DNA of 64,000 bases from Pseudomonas sp. ACN8 (GCF_002303925.1 NZ_MRCS01000010.1:82273-146272), one strand, 5' to 3'; positions 37,950-47,783 are shown, numbered from the stretch's first letter. Notes: generated by a model not told the origin, from the letters alone. A program made the numbers and translations.

Positions 37950-39317
37950 ATGTCTCTTGAAATCGTTATTCTCGCTGCTGGCCAAGGCACGCGCATGCGT
38001 TCCGCTTTGCCGAAAGTCTTGCACCCGATTGCCGGCAACTCGATGCTTGGCCATGTTATCCACAGCGCCCGGCAACTTGATCCACAGCGCATCCACGTCG
38101 TGATCGGTCACGGTGCCGATGCCGTGCGCGAGCGCCTGGCAGCGGATGACCTGAATTTCGTCCTGCAGGATAAACAGCTGGGTACCGGTCACGCCGTTGC
38201 TCAGGCAGTGCCGTTCATTCAGTCCGACACCGTGCTGGTGCTCTACGGTGATGTGCCGTTGATCGAGGTCGAAACCCTGCAGCGCCTGCTCAAGCAGGTC
38301 GGTCCGCAGCAGCTGGGCTTGCTGACCGTCGAGCTGGATGACCCGACCGGTTACGGCCGAATTGTTCGTGATGCCGCCGGCAAGGTTGCGGCCATCGTCG
38401 AACAGAAAGATGCCAATGAAGCCGAACGCAAGATCACCGAAGGCAATACCGGCATTCTGGCGCTGCCTTTTGCCCGCCTTGGCGACTGGATGAGCCGTCT
38501 CTCCAATAACAACGCCCAGGGCGAGTACTACCTGACCGACATCATTGCCATGGCAGTGAGCGATGGTCTGGTGGTGGCCACCGAGCAACCGCACGACGCC
38601 ATGGAAGTGCAGGGCGCCAATGACCGCAAGCAACTCTCCGAACTGGAACGGCATTATCAATTGCGCGCCGGTCGTCGTTTGATGGCTCAAGGTGTGACGC
38701 TGCGCGACCCGGCACGATTCGATGTACGGGGAGACGTGACCGTAGGCCGCGATGTGCTGATCGACATCAATGTGATCCTTGAAGGCAAAGTGGTCATTGA
38801 GGATGACGTGGTGATCGGCCCGAACTGCGTGATCAAGGACAGCACCCTGCGCAAAGGCGTGGTCATCAAGGCCAACAGTCATATCGAGGGTGCCATTCTG
38901 GGTGAAGGCAGCGATGCTGGCCCGTTCGCGCGTCTGCGTCCAGGTTCCGTGCTGGAAGCGCGGGCCCATGTGGGTAACTTTGTCGAGTTGAAAAACGCTC
39001 GCCTGGGCGAAGGTGCCAAGGCCGGTCACCTGACTTATCTGGGCGATGCCGAAGTGGGCGCACGCACCAACATCGGTGCTGGCACCATCACCTGCAACTA
39101 CGACGGTGCCAACAAGTGGAAAACCGTGCTGGGTGAAGACGTGTTCATCGGTTCCAACAACTCGTTGGTAGCGCCTGTGGATATCCTGGACGGTGCGACC
39201 ACGGCTGCCGGTTCGACCATTACCTCGACTGTGGATAAATCCCAGTTGGCTATCGGGCGTGCTCGTCAGAAGAACATCGATGGCTGGAAGCGGCCTGAGA
39301 AGATCAAGAAGGGCTGA
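37950..39317 (+). CDS. glmU: bifunctional UDP-GlcNAc pyrophosphorylase / glucosamine-1-phosphate acetyltransferase
   Basis: The 455-residue enzyme makes UDP-GlcNAc for peptidoglycan and LPS. The pyrophosphorylase domain begins with [17 protein letters not shown] (residues 8-24). The left-handed beta-helix acetyltransferase domain (from about residue 250) shows hexapeptide repeats and [19 protein letters not shown]. Perfect DnaA boxes lie in the gene at 38056 and 39230. Confidence 0.98.
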   Translation: MSLEIVILAAGQGTRMRSALPKVLHPIAGNSMLGHVIHSARQLDPQRIHVVIGHGADAVRERLAADDLNFVLQDKQLGTGHAVAQAVPFIQSDTVLVLYGDVPLIEVETLQRLLKQVGPQQLGLLTVELDDPTGYGRIVRDAAGKVAAIVEQKDANEAERKITEGNTGILALPFARLGDWMSRLSNNNAQGEYYLTDIIAMAVSDGLVVATEQPHDAMEVQGANDRKQLSELERHYQLRAGRRLMAQGVTLRDPARFDVRGDVTVGRDVLIDINVILEGKVVIEDDVVIGPNCVIKDSTLRKGVVIKANSHIEGAILGEGSDAGPFARLRPGSVLEARAHVGNFVELKNARLGEGAKAGHLTYLGDAEVGARTNIGAGTITCNYDGANKWKTVLGEDVFIGSNNSLVAPVDILDGATTAAGSTITSTVDKSQLAIGRARQKNIDGWKRPEKIKKG

Positions 39318-39318
39318 G

Positions 39319-39431
39319 TTATCCACAATTCCCTTGTAGGAGCGAGCTTGCTCGCGATGAATTCGAGAGCGGCGCATTTTTCCAGAAAGAATGCATCATC
39401 GTTCACGCCCATCGCTAGCAAGTTATCCACA
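39319..39431. repeat. REP element with two DnaA boxes between glmU and glmR
   Basis: One full REP unit (TTGTAGGAGCGAGCTTGCTC from 39334) is followed by a degraded inverted partner (CATCGCTAGCAAG, 39411-39423). Perfect DnaA boxes frame the segment at 39319-39327 and 39423-39431. Confidence 0.75.
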
Positions 39432-39494
39432 GCTCTTTTTATCGCTTGGCGCTTGACGAAGTTTCGCTGATAGGTTTTGATTGCTTCCGTTATC

Positions 39495-39507
39495 TTTCGA
39501 AACGAAA
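39495..39507. promoter_or_regulatory. candidate DeoR-type operator before glmR
   Basis: TTTCGAAACGAAA is a 13-bp inverted repeat 11 nt before the glmR start. TTTCG/CGAAA half-sites fit DeoR/GlpR-family operators. A related CGAAGTTTCG lies 38 nt upstream (39457-39466), overlapping a possible -35 (TTGACG, 39453). Confidence 0.5.
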
Positions 39508-39518
39508 CTTACCAGCTC

Positions 39519-40295
39519 ATGTCGAAGCGTAATACACCTCAGCGTCGTCACAACATCCTCGCCTTGCTCAATGAGCAGGGCGAAGTCAGTGTGGATGAGT
39601 TGGCCAAGCGTTTCGAAACGTCGGAAGTTACGATTCGCAAGGATCTGGCGGCACTTGAAAGCCATGGCCTGTTGCTGCGTCGTTACGGCGGGGCGATCAC
39701 CATGCCTCAGGAACTGGTCGCGGATCTTGGTCAGCCGATTTCCAAGTACAAGCAAGCCATCGCCCGTGCCGCCGTCGCGCGGATTCGTGAGCATGCGCGG
39801 ATCATTATCGACAGTGGCAGTACCACTGCCTCCATGATCCCGGAACTCGGACAGCAACCCGGCCTGGTGGTGATGACCAACTCGCTGCATGTCGCCAATG
39901 CCCTGAGCGAACTTGAGCACGAACCGGTGCTGTTGATGACCGGTGGTACCTGGGACCCGCATTCCGAGTCCTTTCAGGGGCAGGTCGCCGAGCAGGTCCT
40001 ACGCTCCTACGACTTCGACCAGCTATTCATCGGTGCCGATGGCATCGATCTGGTTCGCGGTACAACCACCTTCAACGAACTGCTCGGGCTGAGCCGGGTC
40101 ATGGCCGAAGTCGCCCGCGAAGTGGTCGTGATGGTGGAGGCCGACAAGATCGGCCGCAAGATTCCCAACCTGGAACTGCCCTGGAGCAGTGTCCATACCC
40201 TTATTACCGATGAACGCCTGCCATTAGAGGCTCGCGATCAGATTCAGGCCCGCGGCATCACGTTGATTTGCGCGGCTGTCAGTCAGGAGAAATAG
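39519..40295 (+). CDS. glmR: DeoR-family transcriptional regulator of amino-sugar synthesis
   Basis: The 258-residue regulator has an N-terminal helix-turn-helix ([20 protein letters not shown], residues 22-41) and a C-terminal sugar-phosphate-sensing domain ([13 protein letters not shown] through FIGADGIDL). Its position directly before glmS (1 nt gap) and after glmU matches the GlmR described in P. aeruginosa. It probably senses hexosamine phosphates and controls glmS. Confidence 0.9.
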   Translation: MSKRNTPQRRHNILALLNEQGEVSVDELAKRFETSEVTIRKDLAALESHGLLLRRYGGAITMPQELVADLGQPISKYKQAIARAAVARIREHARIIIDSGSTTASMIPELGQQPGLVVMTNSLHVANALSELEHEPVLLMTGGTWDPHSESFQGQVAEQVLRSYDFDQLFIGADGIDLVRGTTTFNELLGLSRVMAEVAREVVVMVEADKIGRKIPNLELPWSSVHTLITDERLPLEARDQIQARGITLICAAVSQEK

Positions 40296-40296
40296 C

Positions 40297-42129
40297 ATGT
40301 GTGGAATTGTCGGCGCAGTCGCAGAACGTAACATCACCGCCATCCTGGTCGAAGGCCTGAAGCGTCTGGAATACCGCGGGTATGACAGTGCCGGCGTGGC
40401 GGTCTACACCAACGACGAAAAACTCGAGCGCGTGCGTCGTCCGGGCAAGGTCAGTGAACTGGAACAAGCACTGGCCGCCGAGCCACTGCTTGGGCGTCTT
40501 GGCATTGCCCACACCCGCTGGGCTACTCACGGTGCGCCGTGCGAGCGCAATGCCCACCCGCATTTCTCCGGCGACCTGGCGGTGGTGCATAACGGCATCA
40601 TCGAGAACCACGAAGCCCTGCGTGAACAACTCAAGGCCCTGGGTTATGTGTTCACCTCGGACACCGACACCGAAGTCATCGCTCACCTGTTGAACCACAA
40701 ACTCAAGGATCTGAGCGACCTGACCGTGGCCCTCAAGGCAACTGTCAAAGAACTGCACGGTGCTTATGGCCTGGCAGTGATCAGCATGAAGCAACCTGAT
40801 CGCCTGGTCGCAGCCCGCAGCGGCAGCCCGCTGGTGATCGGCCTGGGCCTGGGGGAAAACTTCCTGGCGTCCGACCAGTTGGCCCTGCGTCAGGTCACCG
40901 ACCGCTTCATGTACCTGGAAGAAGGCGATATCGCCGAAATCCGCCGCGACAGCGTGCAGATCTGGGACGTCAACGGCCAGGCTGTCGAGCGCGAAGCCGT
41001 GCAGTATCGCGACGGCGCCGAAGCCGCTGAAAAGGGCGAGTTCCGTCACTTCATGCTCAAGGAAATCCACGAGCAACCGTCCGTGGTTCAGCGCACCCTG
41101 GAAGGTCGCCTAAGCCAGAACCAGGTCCTGGTACAGGCATTCGGCCCACAGGCCGCCGAGCTGTTCGCCAAAGTGCGTAACGTACAGATCGTCGCGTGCG
41201 GCACCAGTTACCACGCCGGCATGGTCGCGCGTTACTGGCTCGAGGAGCTGGCCGGCATTCCTTGCCAGGTCGAAGTCGCCAGCGAATTCCGCTACCGCAA
41301 GGTGGTAGTGCAGCCGGACACCTTGTTCGTGAGCATTTCCCAGTCCGGTGAAACCGCCGACACCCTGGCCGCGTTGCGCAACGCCAAGGAACTGGGTTAC
41401 CTCGCCAGCCTGGCGATCTGCAACGTCGGCATCAGCTCGCTGGTGCGCGAATCCGACCTGACCTTGTTGACCCAGGCCGGTCGCGAAATCGGTGTGGCAT
41501 CGACCAAAGCCTTCACCACGCAATTGGTTGGCCTGCTGTTGCTGACGCTTTCCCTGGGTCAGGTTCGTGGCACCTTGGCCGAAGGTGTCGAAGCAACGCT
41601 GGTCGAAGAACTGCGTCGTTTGCCGACCCGTCTGGGCGAAGCGCTGGCCATGGACAGCACCGTGGAAAAAATCTCCGAACTGTTCGCCGAAAAACACCAC
41701 ACACTGTTCCTCGGCCGTGGCGCGCAGTTCCCGGTGGCGATGGAAGGGGCGCTCAAGCTCAAGGAAATCTCCTATATCCACGCCGAAGCCTATCCGGCCG
41801 GCGAGTTGAAACACGGCCCGTTGGCGCTTGTGGATAACGACATGCCAGTGGTGACCGTGGCGCCGAACAACGAGCTGCTGGAGAAGCTGAAGTCCAACCT
41901 TCAGGAAGTCCGCGCTCGTGGTGGCCAGTTGATCGTCTTCGCTGACGAGAAGGCCGGCATGACCAACGGTGAAGGCACCCACGTGGTGCACATGCCGCAC
42001 ATCCACGACATCCTGTCGCCGATCCTCTACACCATCCCGCTGCAGCTGCTGTCGTACTACGTCGCCGTACTCAAGGGTACTGACGTTGATCAGCCGCGCA
42101 ATTTGGCGAAGTCGGTCACTGTGGAATAA
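40297..42129 (+). CDS. glmS: glutamine--fructose-6-phosphate aminotransferase
   Basis: The 610-residue enzyme makes glucosamine-6-phosphate. Catalytic Cys2 opens [12 protein letters not shown]. The glutaminase domain extends to about residue 240; two SIS domains follow, with CGTSYHAG and [12 protein letters not shown]. The C-terminal LAKSVTVE is intact. A perfect DnaA box is at 41829. Confidence 0.98.
   Translation: MCGIVGAVAERNITAILVEGLKRLEYRGYDSAGVAVYTNDEKLERVRRPGKVSELEQALAAEPLLGRLGIAHTRWATHGAPCERNAHPHFSGDLAVVHNGIIENHEALREQLKALGYVFTSDTDTEVIAHLLNHKLKDLSDLTVALKATVKELHGAYGLAVISMKQPDRLVAARSGSPLVIGLGLGENFLASDQLALRQVTDRFMYLEEGDIAEIRRDSVQIWDVNGQAVEREAVQYRDGAEAAEKGEFRHFMLKEIHEQPSVVQRTLEGRLSQNQVLVQAFGPQAAELFAKVRNVQIVACGTSYHAGMVARYWLEELAGIPCQVEVASEFRYRKVVVQPDTLFVSISQSGETADTLAALRNAKELGYLASLAICNVGISSLVRESDLTLLTQAGREIGVASTKAFTTQLVGLLLLTLSLGQVRGTLAEGVEATLVEELRRLPTRLGEALAMDSTVEKISELFAEKHHTLFLGRGAQFPVAMEGALKLKEISYIHAEAYPAGELKHGPLALVDNDMPVVTVAPNNELLEKLKSNLQEVRARGGQLIVFADEKAGMTNGEGTHVVHMPHIHDILSPILYTIPLQLLSYYVAVLKGTDVDQPRNLAKSVTVE
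42094..42129 (+). other. candidate attTn7 recognition region in the glmS 3' end
   Basis: The last 36 bp of glmS encode the conserved C-terminus that TnsD recognises in Tn7 targeting. The insertion point would be about 25 bp downstream. I see no Tn7 end sequences, so the site appears empty. Confidence 0.55.
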
Positions 42130-42438
42130 GTTATCCACAGTTGAAAAACCCCTGTCTCTTCGCCAGTGGTTCGAACCACTCGGTCAGAAGTCTGAGCATC
42201 CTCTAGCTCAGAAAGTCTGTTGCTCGGATTTTGGGCTCGAACGAACGCAATGCTGGTCTTGAATGATTCAAGACCAGCAATTTTCTGCGCTCATATCCCT
42301 CAAGCGGGGCGATCCTGCTTATCTCGACGGCGGACGCTCATCGCGTCATGCATCACACCTGTTGCCACCTGCTGATTTGGAGTCGTATCAAGACCCGAAG
42401 CGACTGATGGTTTCAATCGAGACTTTTACAGTCTTCGG
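42130..42438. other. gap between glmS and the accessory island
   Basis: This 309-nt stretch has no gene. It holds a perfect DnaA box (42131-42139), a 16-bp perfect palindrome AGTGGTTCGAACCACT (42165-42180) resembling a tRNA T-arm, and the glmS terminator. Its 3' part is the downstream flank of the Ig-like gene. Confidence 0.7.
42251..42284 (+). terminator. terminator after glmS
   Basis: TGCTGGTCTTGAAT / ATTCAAGACCAGCA is a near-perfect 13-14-bp stem with a very small loop, followed by ATTTT, 122 nt past the glmS stop. Confidence 0.8.
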
Positions 42439-44901
42439 TTAATGCGGCTGCACCTGCTCCATCAAGTCGGCCATCGTCAGGCTAGCTTGAACGACTACCC
42501 CGTAATCGGTGGCGGGAGTTGACGACAATGCACTGTCTAGAGCGAACGATTGTGCATCGAACTCCAAGGCCTCTGCCGAGAACCCGCTACTGACTTCAGG
42601 TACCGCGGACACAAAGAAGTGTTCACCTGTATCGCTCAATACATCGGACAGCGTCAGCCCCAACAGTCCGTTCGCCTTGGTCAGTGGGGTGACCGTCAGC
42701 TCGAACGTATTGCTGACCAGGCCATTGGCGCTTATCGCGCTAATACTGTGATTGCCTTCATTTAAGGGCTCTGCCGGAGTGAACTGCCACTGGCCGTTAG
42801 CAAGCGTTTGAGTCGAGCCGATGACTTGATCGTCGCTGTAGAAAGTGATCAGGCTATCAGGTATGCCATTGCCACCGAACGTAGGCCTGGCGTCATCAGT
42901 GGTGTCTCCATCACCAAAGAAGCCAGTCTCGCTACCCACGTTGTCAGCAAAGTGGCTGATAAATGGTGCCTGAGCTTCTACCGTCAGCGAAAAGGTCTCG
43001 CTACGTTCGCCAGTACTATCGACAGCTACGAAATGGTGATCGCCCAGAGACAGGTCAGCACGGGGGCTGAAGTACCAATTACCGTTGAAGTCGCTCGTCG
43101 TCGAGCCGATCACCTGCTCACCGTCATAGATAGTGATAACCGAGTTAGGTCTGCCTTCCCCATACAGACCAGGGCGAGCGTCATCGGTGGTGGCGCCACT
43201 GGCGAGAAATGCCTGTTCACCGCCGACATTATCCTGGACCGTCACAATACTTGGCGCAGGCGCAGTTGCAACGGCGATATTCAGTTCGAAGGCTGGACCG
43301 CTCTGGCCGGCAGCATTCACTACGGTGAAGCTGTGTGTACCGCCACTCAGATCCTTGAAGAGGCTGAGTGACCAGTTGCCGTTGCTGTCGACCTTGACCG
43401 AGTTCAGGTAGCTGCCGTTATCGAGGATATGTATCTCGCTGTTGGGCTGACCTTTCCCTAGCAACTGCGGACGGAAATCATCGGTGCTGGCGCCGTTGGC
43501 AAGGTTGCCCTGGCTGGCGCCGACATTGTCAAAGACCGACTCAATACTTGGCGCAGGTGCAGCTGCGATATTCAGTTCGAAGGCTGGACCGCTCTGGCCG
43601 GCAGCATTCACTACGGTGAAGCTGTGTGTACCGCCACTCAGATCCTTGAAGAGGCTGAGTGACCAGTTGCCATTGCTGTCGACCTTGACCGAGTTCAGGT
43701 AGCTGCCGTTATCGAGGATATGTATCTCGCTGTTGGGCTGTCCTTTACCCAGAAGTTGCGGGCGAAGGTCGTCGGTGCTGGCGCCGTTGAAAAGGTTGCC
43801 TTGGCTGGTGCCGACATTGTCAAAGACCGACTCGATACTGGGTGCCGCAGGTAAAGCTGGCGAGGGTTCAATATGTAAGTTGAAGTCCGCGCTGGTCAAG
43901 CCATTGGCGGTGTCCACCACGGTGAGGATCTGATTTCCCTCGGGCAGTGGCTGGATGAAGCTGAAGGACCAATTACCGCTGCCATCAACGTTAACCCAAC
44001 CCTGGTAAGTACCGCCGGCATACACATTGAGAACACTGTCGGGCTTGCCGTGGCCGGACAACACCGGCAGGTTGTCGTCGGTGCTGGCGCCGTTGCCGAG
44101 GTTGCCCTGGCTTGGGCCTGCATTGTCGATAGCCGAATGGATGCCAGGCCTTGGGTCAGGTGCTTGCGTCGGGTCCAGGATCTGTACGTTGAAGGTGTCG
44201 CTGCGCTGACCGCTGGCATCGGTCACCGTGAAACTATGCGCGCCTGCGCTCAGGTCATTGGTTGGCGTGAATTGCCAATTACCCCTGGCGTCAGCCTGGG
44301 TTGAACCGATGATTTGTTCGCCTTCATAGATCGTGACGACGGCATTGGCTTGAGCAACACCACCGAAGGTGGGCCGGGCATCGTCGGTGCTGGAGTTGTT
44401 GTGGAAGTACCCTTGTTGTGCGCCGGAGTCATCGAGATAGAACGTGATGCCGACTTCGGGTGCCGCTTCTCCCGGTGCCAGAACACGTAACACGAACAAC
44501 TCGCTCAACTGATCGAAAGAGTCGCTGACGCGCAGATTGTAGTCACCAGGAGTCAGGTCGGTGAGGGGGGTGAAACTCCACTCGCCGAAGGCATTTGCTT
44601 CAGCTGACCCGAGCACGACACCGTTGTCACGGATAGTCACCACACTATTGGGTTCGGCGATGCCCTGGAGGGTAGGGCGAGTGTCGTCTGTGCTGCTGTT
44701 ATTACCACGCAAGCCTACGCTTTCCCCGACATTGTCGAATACCGCCGTGATGGCGGGCGCAGAGGGGGTGGTCGTGGCGGAAGGATTGCTATTTACGCCC
44801 AAGGTGGGCGTAGCACTCGGCGTCACCGCAGTGGCAGCTTGGGACTGTGATATGTCCGAATTGACAGCAGCGTTTTCGATGGAACGTTTTTTTATAGACA
44901 T
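42439..44901 (-). CDS. Ig-like repeat protein, putative type I secreted surface protein (A)
   Basis: The 820-residue protein has no Sec signal peptide. A short Ser/Thr/Ala-rich N-terminus is followed by seven Ig-like repeats of about 95 residues. Each has a FDNVG...GASTDD.RP opening, then PNS.I.I.D and GNW.F, with a final SFTV.. strand. Repeats 4 and 5 are almost identical in protein and DNA (about 43260-43850). The C-terminus carries LGLTLSDVLSDTGEHFF about 75 residues from the end, similar to type I secretion target regions. AGGAG lies 9 nt before the ATG. I infer export by the nearby LapBCE-like system. It is not a known named protein to me. Confidence 0.75.
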   Translation of the reverse strand: MSIKKRSIENAAVNSDISQSQAATAVTPSATPTLGVNSNPSATTTPSAPAITAVFDNVGESVGLRGNNSSTDDTRPTLQGIAEPNSVVTIRDNGVVLGSAEANAFGEWSFTPLTDLTPGDYNLRVSDSFDQLSELFVLRVLAPGEAAPEVGITFYLDDSGAQQGYFHNNSSTDDARPTFGGVAQANAVVTIYEGEQIIGSTQADARGNWQFTPTNDLSAGAHSFTVTDASGQRSDTFNVQILDPTQAPDPRPGIHSAIDNAGPSQGNLGNGASTDDNLPVLSGHGKPDSVLNVYAGGTYQGWVNVDGSGNWSFSFIQPLPEGNQILTVVDTANGLTSADFNLHIEPSPALPAAPSIESVFDNVGTSQGNLFNGASTDDLRPQLLGKGQPNSEIHILDNGSYLNSVKVDSNGNWSLSLFKDLSGGTHSFTVVNAAGQSGPAFELNIAAAPAPSIESVFDNVGASQGNLANGASTDDFRPQLLGKGQPNSEIHILDNGSYLNSVKVDSNGNWSLSLFKDLSGGTHSFTVVNAAGQSGPAFELNIAVATAPAPSIVTVQDNVGGEQAFLASGATTDDARPGLYGEGRPNSVITIYDGEQVIGSTTSDFNGNWYFSPRADLSLGDHHFVAVDSTGERSETFSLTVEAQAPFISHFADNVGSETGFFGDGDTTDDARPTFGGNGIPDSLITFYSDDQVIGSTQTLANGQWQFTPAEPLNEGNHSISAISANGLVSNTFELTVTPLTKANGLLGLTLSDVLSDTGEHFFVSAVPEVSSGFSAEALEFDAQSFALDSALSSTPATDYGVVVQASLTMADLMEQVQPH
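43261..43850. repeat. near-identical Ig-domain DNA repeats in protein A
   Basis: Two consecutive segments of about 290 bp encode Ig repeats 5 and 4. They share long exact stretches, for example the run encoding DNGSYLNSVKVDSNGNW. Confidence 0.85.
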
Positions 44902-45333
44902 GCTTGGTAACTCCTATGGCTATAGCTGAAATGCAGGCCCACAAAGCTTCTGAAGAAACCTTGTTGATAAGGAGAGATTGGTGACTTGAAAAAATTACAC
45001 GGTTGTAACGATGTAATTGATTTAAATCTGAAGTGGATGCGTTGTAGGGAGTGTCAGATTTTTTTGTTTGCGAACCGGTAACGGCCTGCCGTCAGGCAGG
45101 CCTCCAGTTCATCACGTTGGTCTGATGAATCGACGCCGGCCATGATCTGCCTCGAATTCCCACACTCACACGGCATCGGCAAAGTGAACTGGCCGATCGA
45201 AAGCGCGACTGCCTGCGCGAGCTTTCTTCGAGATCTGTTGCGATGATCCGCATCGACGCCATCTGGCTCGCCACCGAACCCATGGATATGCACGCGGGTA
45301 CCGAGACCGCATTGGCCCGAGTGATTGCCCGTC
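44902..45333. other. gap between the two Ig-like genes
   Basis: This 432-nt stretch contains the upstream region of Ig-like gene A (44902-45046, rather AT-rich) and then an IS66 relic (45047-45330) that abuts the 3' end of Ig-like gene B. Confidence 0.7.
45047..45330 (+). mobile_element. IS66-family relic: end of tnpA plus start of tnpB (copy 1)
   Basis: On the plus strand a frame ending MICLEFPHSHGIGKVNWPIE..FLRDLLR-stop matches the C-terminus of IS66 TnpA as I know it. It is followed, overlapping the stop (ATGA at 45242), by MIRIDAIWLATEPMDMHAGT, the N-terminus of IS66 TnpB. The tnpB match stops after about 29 codons and the tnpA frame is closed by a TAA upstream, so both are dead. The first 197 bp (45047-45243) recur at 47794-47990. 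Confidence 0.85.
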
Positions 45334-47565
45334 TTACGCCACGTGAGCCAACTCTGGCTCCAGTATCAGACTCAGAACGCCCACCGAGACGTTGACACCA
45401 CCGTCGGTTTCAACAACGACACCCAGATCCAACTCCGGGTGCACGTCACTGATCAGAGGCAACGCCACTTCATGGGTAAACAACTCGCTCGATACATCCT
45501 GCAACAGGTCGGACAACGACAGGGTAAGCGGCTCCAGGTCGACGACGGTATCGGCTTGCGCTGCCATCCTCAATGTCGATTCATCACTACCAATGTGCAG
45601 GGTGAACGGGGCCGAGTCGCTTACACCATCGGACACTGTGAACACATTGTGGCCTGAGGCCACTGAGAGGTTGATATCAATACCCACTTCCCACGTACCG
45701 TCTGACTGCACTACACCGCTACCGACCAACAAGCGCTCTCCGCCCGTGCTGACAAACAAGAACACCGGGGCGTCTGGCTCACCATGGCCACGGAAGACCG
45801 GCTGATGCTCGTCAGTGGCACTACCGTCGCCAATCACGCCAGTCACTGGACCGGTCTGGTCAATCGCTGACTCGATCACCAATGTTGCCGCTTGCGGGGC
45901 GTTGATCACAGTCAACACGAATGGATCCGACACCACATTATCCCCCCTCACGGTGAAAACGTGCTCGCCGGGTGTAAGAGCACGCGGCGAGAGCAGGCTC
46001 CAGCTACCATCTTCGGCCACCACGGCACTCACCATATACCTGCCGTCTACGTACAACGAGACTGCGGTATTGGGCTCGCCATGACCCTTGAGTGTTGGTC
46101 GCGCATCGTCGGTGATAGCACCGTTGCCAATCAAGCCAATGTCGACACCGATATTGTCCACTGCAGATTCGATCACCGGCTTGCCAAGAGTAGCCTCGGT
46201 CACGTTCAACACGAATGGTTCCGAACGCTCGCCGTTATTGTCCGTCAGCGTAAACACGTGTTCACCTGGCGCCAACCAGACCTGCCCGCTGATCGTCCAA
46301 CTGCCGTCCGCATCCACCACCGTGCTGGCCAGACGCGTGTTGCCCTCAAACAGGTAAATGCGGATCCCCGGCTCGCCCTTGCCGCTGAAGGTCGGGATGT
46401 TGTCATCGGTGCTACCGCCGCTGACGACCGTGCCTGATTGACCCACATCATCGAAAATCGACTCGATCACTGGCTTGCCAGAAGGTGTTTCAGGAACCTC
46501 AGGAACCTCAGGAACCTCAGGAACCTCAGGAACCTCAGGAGCCTCAGGAGCCTCAGGAACTTCAGAAGTGTCGGTCACGTTCAACACGAACGGTTCCGAA
46601 CGCTCGCCGTTATTGTCCGTCAGCGTAAACACGTGTTCACCTGGCGCTAACCAGACCTGCCCGCTGATCGTCCAACTGCCGTCCGCATCCACCACCGTGC
46701 TGGCCAGACGCGTGTTGCCCTCAAACAGGTAAATGCGGATCCCCGGCTCGCCCTTGCCGCTGAAGGTCGGGATGTTGTCATCGGTGCTACCGCCGCTGAC
46801 GACCGTGCCTGATTGACCCACATCGTCGTAAATCGATTCGATTACCGGCTTGTTAGAGGGGATGTCAGGAATTGCGGTCACGTTCAGTACAAACGGTGGC
46901 GAATGCTCACCACCGTGAGCCCTCACGGTGAACACGTGCTGCCCCGGCGACAACTCATCTGAATCGATTGTCCAATTGCCATCTGCCCCCACCAAGGCCC
47001 TGGAAACGACCTTGTCGTCCTGGTATAGGTAAACGTAGGTGCCTGGCTCGCCAAGGCCGAAGAAAGTCGGGATGCTGTCATCCGTATTCCCGCCACTTAT
47101 GATTGTGCCGGTTTCATCCACATTGTCGTAAGCCGAGGTGATTACCGGCTGGGCGACGGCCGCCGCAGTGACCGTCACCTTGAACGGCTCAGAACCCTCG
47201 CCCGCTTCATTGACCACGGTAAAGGTATGCTCACCCGGCTCAATCAGGGTGTCGAAAAATACCTGCAAGCTCCAACCGCCCGTTTTGTCGACCAACGTCT
47301 GTCCCAATACCTGGCCATTATCGTAGATCGTCACGACTGAGCCTGGTTCACCGCTACCGCGCAATTGCGGAGAGGGATCGTCCATGCTGCCGCCGTTATC
47401 GACAATTTGCGTAGCGCCGTGGAGATCCAGCACTGCGGTGATCGACGGCGCCGACAATGAGCCGACATCCAGGCCCGCCAGGCTCCCGTTGTTCAACATA
47501 TCGACCAATAGCCCCGCCTCAGTGACCCGCTGCGTTGCATTGCTGCCTTTATCATTCGAGTTCAT
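45334..47565 (-). CDS. Ig-like repeat protein, putative type I secreted surface protein (B)
   Basis: The 743-residue protein has no Sec signal. Six Ig-like repeats of about 95 residues share the pattern of protein A (PVIES..D.VG...GGSTDD..PTF.G.GEPG). Repeats 3 and 4 are nearly identical and are separated by an acidic Pro-rich linker of VPE/APE triplets encoded by a 9-bp DNA repeat. The C-terminal part holds LTLSLSDLLQDVSSELF, close to the protein A and adhesin tails. An AAGGA lies 6 nt before the ATG. It is probably a paralogue of protein A and a substrate of the same secretion system (inference). Confidence 0.75.
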   Translation of the reverse strand: MNSNDKGSNATQRVTEAGLLVDMLNNGSLAGLDVGSLSAPSITAVLDLHGATQIVDNGGSMDDPSPQLRGSGEPGSVVTIYDNGQVLGQTLVDKTGGWSLQVFFDTLIEPGEHTFTVVNEAGEGSEPFKVTVTAAAVAQPVITSAYDNVDETGTIISGGNTDDSIPTFFGLGEPGTYVYLYQDDKVVSRALVGADGNWTIDSDELSPGQHVFTVRAHGGEHSPPFVLNVTAIPDIPSNKPVIESIYDDVGQSGTVVSGGSTDDNIPTFSGKGEPGIRIYLFEGNTRLASTVVDADGSWTISGQVWLAPGEHVFTLTDNNGERSEPFVLNVTDTSEVPEAPEAPEVPEVPEVPEVPEVPETPSGKPVIESIFDDVGQSGTVVSGGSTDDNIPTFSGKGEPGIRIYLFEGNTRLASTVVDADGSWTISGQVWLAPGEHVFTLTDNNGERSEPFVLNVTEATLGKPVIESAVDNIGVDIGLIGNGAITDDARPTLKGHGEPNTAVSLYVDGRYMVSAVVAEDGSWSLLSPRALTPGEHVFTVRGDNVVSDPFVLTVINAPQAATLVIESAIDQTGPVTGVIGDGSATDEHQPVFRGHGEPDAPVFLFVSTGGERLLVGSGVVQSDGTWEVGIDINLSVASGHNVFTVSDGVSDSAPFTLHIGSDESTLRMAAQADTVVDLEPLTLSLSDLLQDVSSELFTHEVALPLISDVHPELDLGVVVETDGGVNVSVGVLSLILEPELAHVA
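46202..46850. repeat. near-identical Ig-domain DNA repeats in protein B
   Basis: Segments of about 277 bp at 46202-46478 and 46578-46854 encode Ig repeats 4 and 3 and are almost identical, which implies recent duplication or gene conversion. Confidence 0.85.
46491..46568. repeat. 9-bp tandem repeat encoding a (VPE)n linker
   Basis: The unit AGGAACCTC and close variants (AGGAGCCTC, AGGAACTTC) is repeated about eight or nine times in frame between Ig repeats 3 and 4 of protein B. Slippage here would change linker length by three residues per unit without a frameshift. Confidence 0.85.
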
Positions 47566-47783
47566 CTAGAATCCTTGACCGCTGGTAATAGGATTTAATT
47601 ATTCTCGGGCGGTATGCACCCACCGAGTAGTACCCCAAAAAGGAAGCTTGCATTCGCGCAAGACACCCCCATGAGTCACATCGCTAGAGCGCACTAAACG
47701 AGGAACGTTACAGTTTCCTTTCGAAAAAGTTCTCAGATTAAAAACAGGTCACGGATATTCGCTAAAAAGTGCAAACAACTATC

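Noticed and set aside
42165..42180. T-arm-like palindrome as part of a tRNA gene
   Set aside because: No acceptor, D-arm or anticodon stem can be built around it.
42130..42438. Tn7 insertion downstream of glmS
   Set aside because: No Tn7 terminal sequences or tns genes are seen in the window.
43261..43850. Long direct repeats as a mobile element
   Set aside because: They coincide with Ig-domain boundaries inside one open frame, so they are domain duplications.
45054..45293. Minus-strand open frame across the IS66 relic (79 codons), also present in copy 2
   Set aside because: The plus strand encodes recognisable TnpA and TnpB ends; the minus frame is conserved only because the whole DNA segment is duplicated.
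46491..46568. Short tandem repeats as a possible CRISPR array
   Set aside because: The 9-bp units are contiguous, in frame and encode Val-Pro-Glu; there are no spacers and no cas genes.
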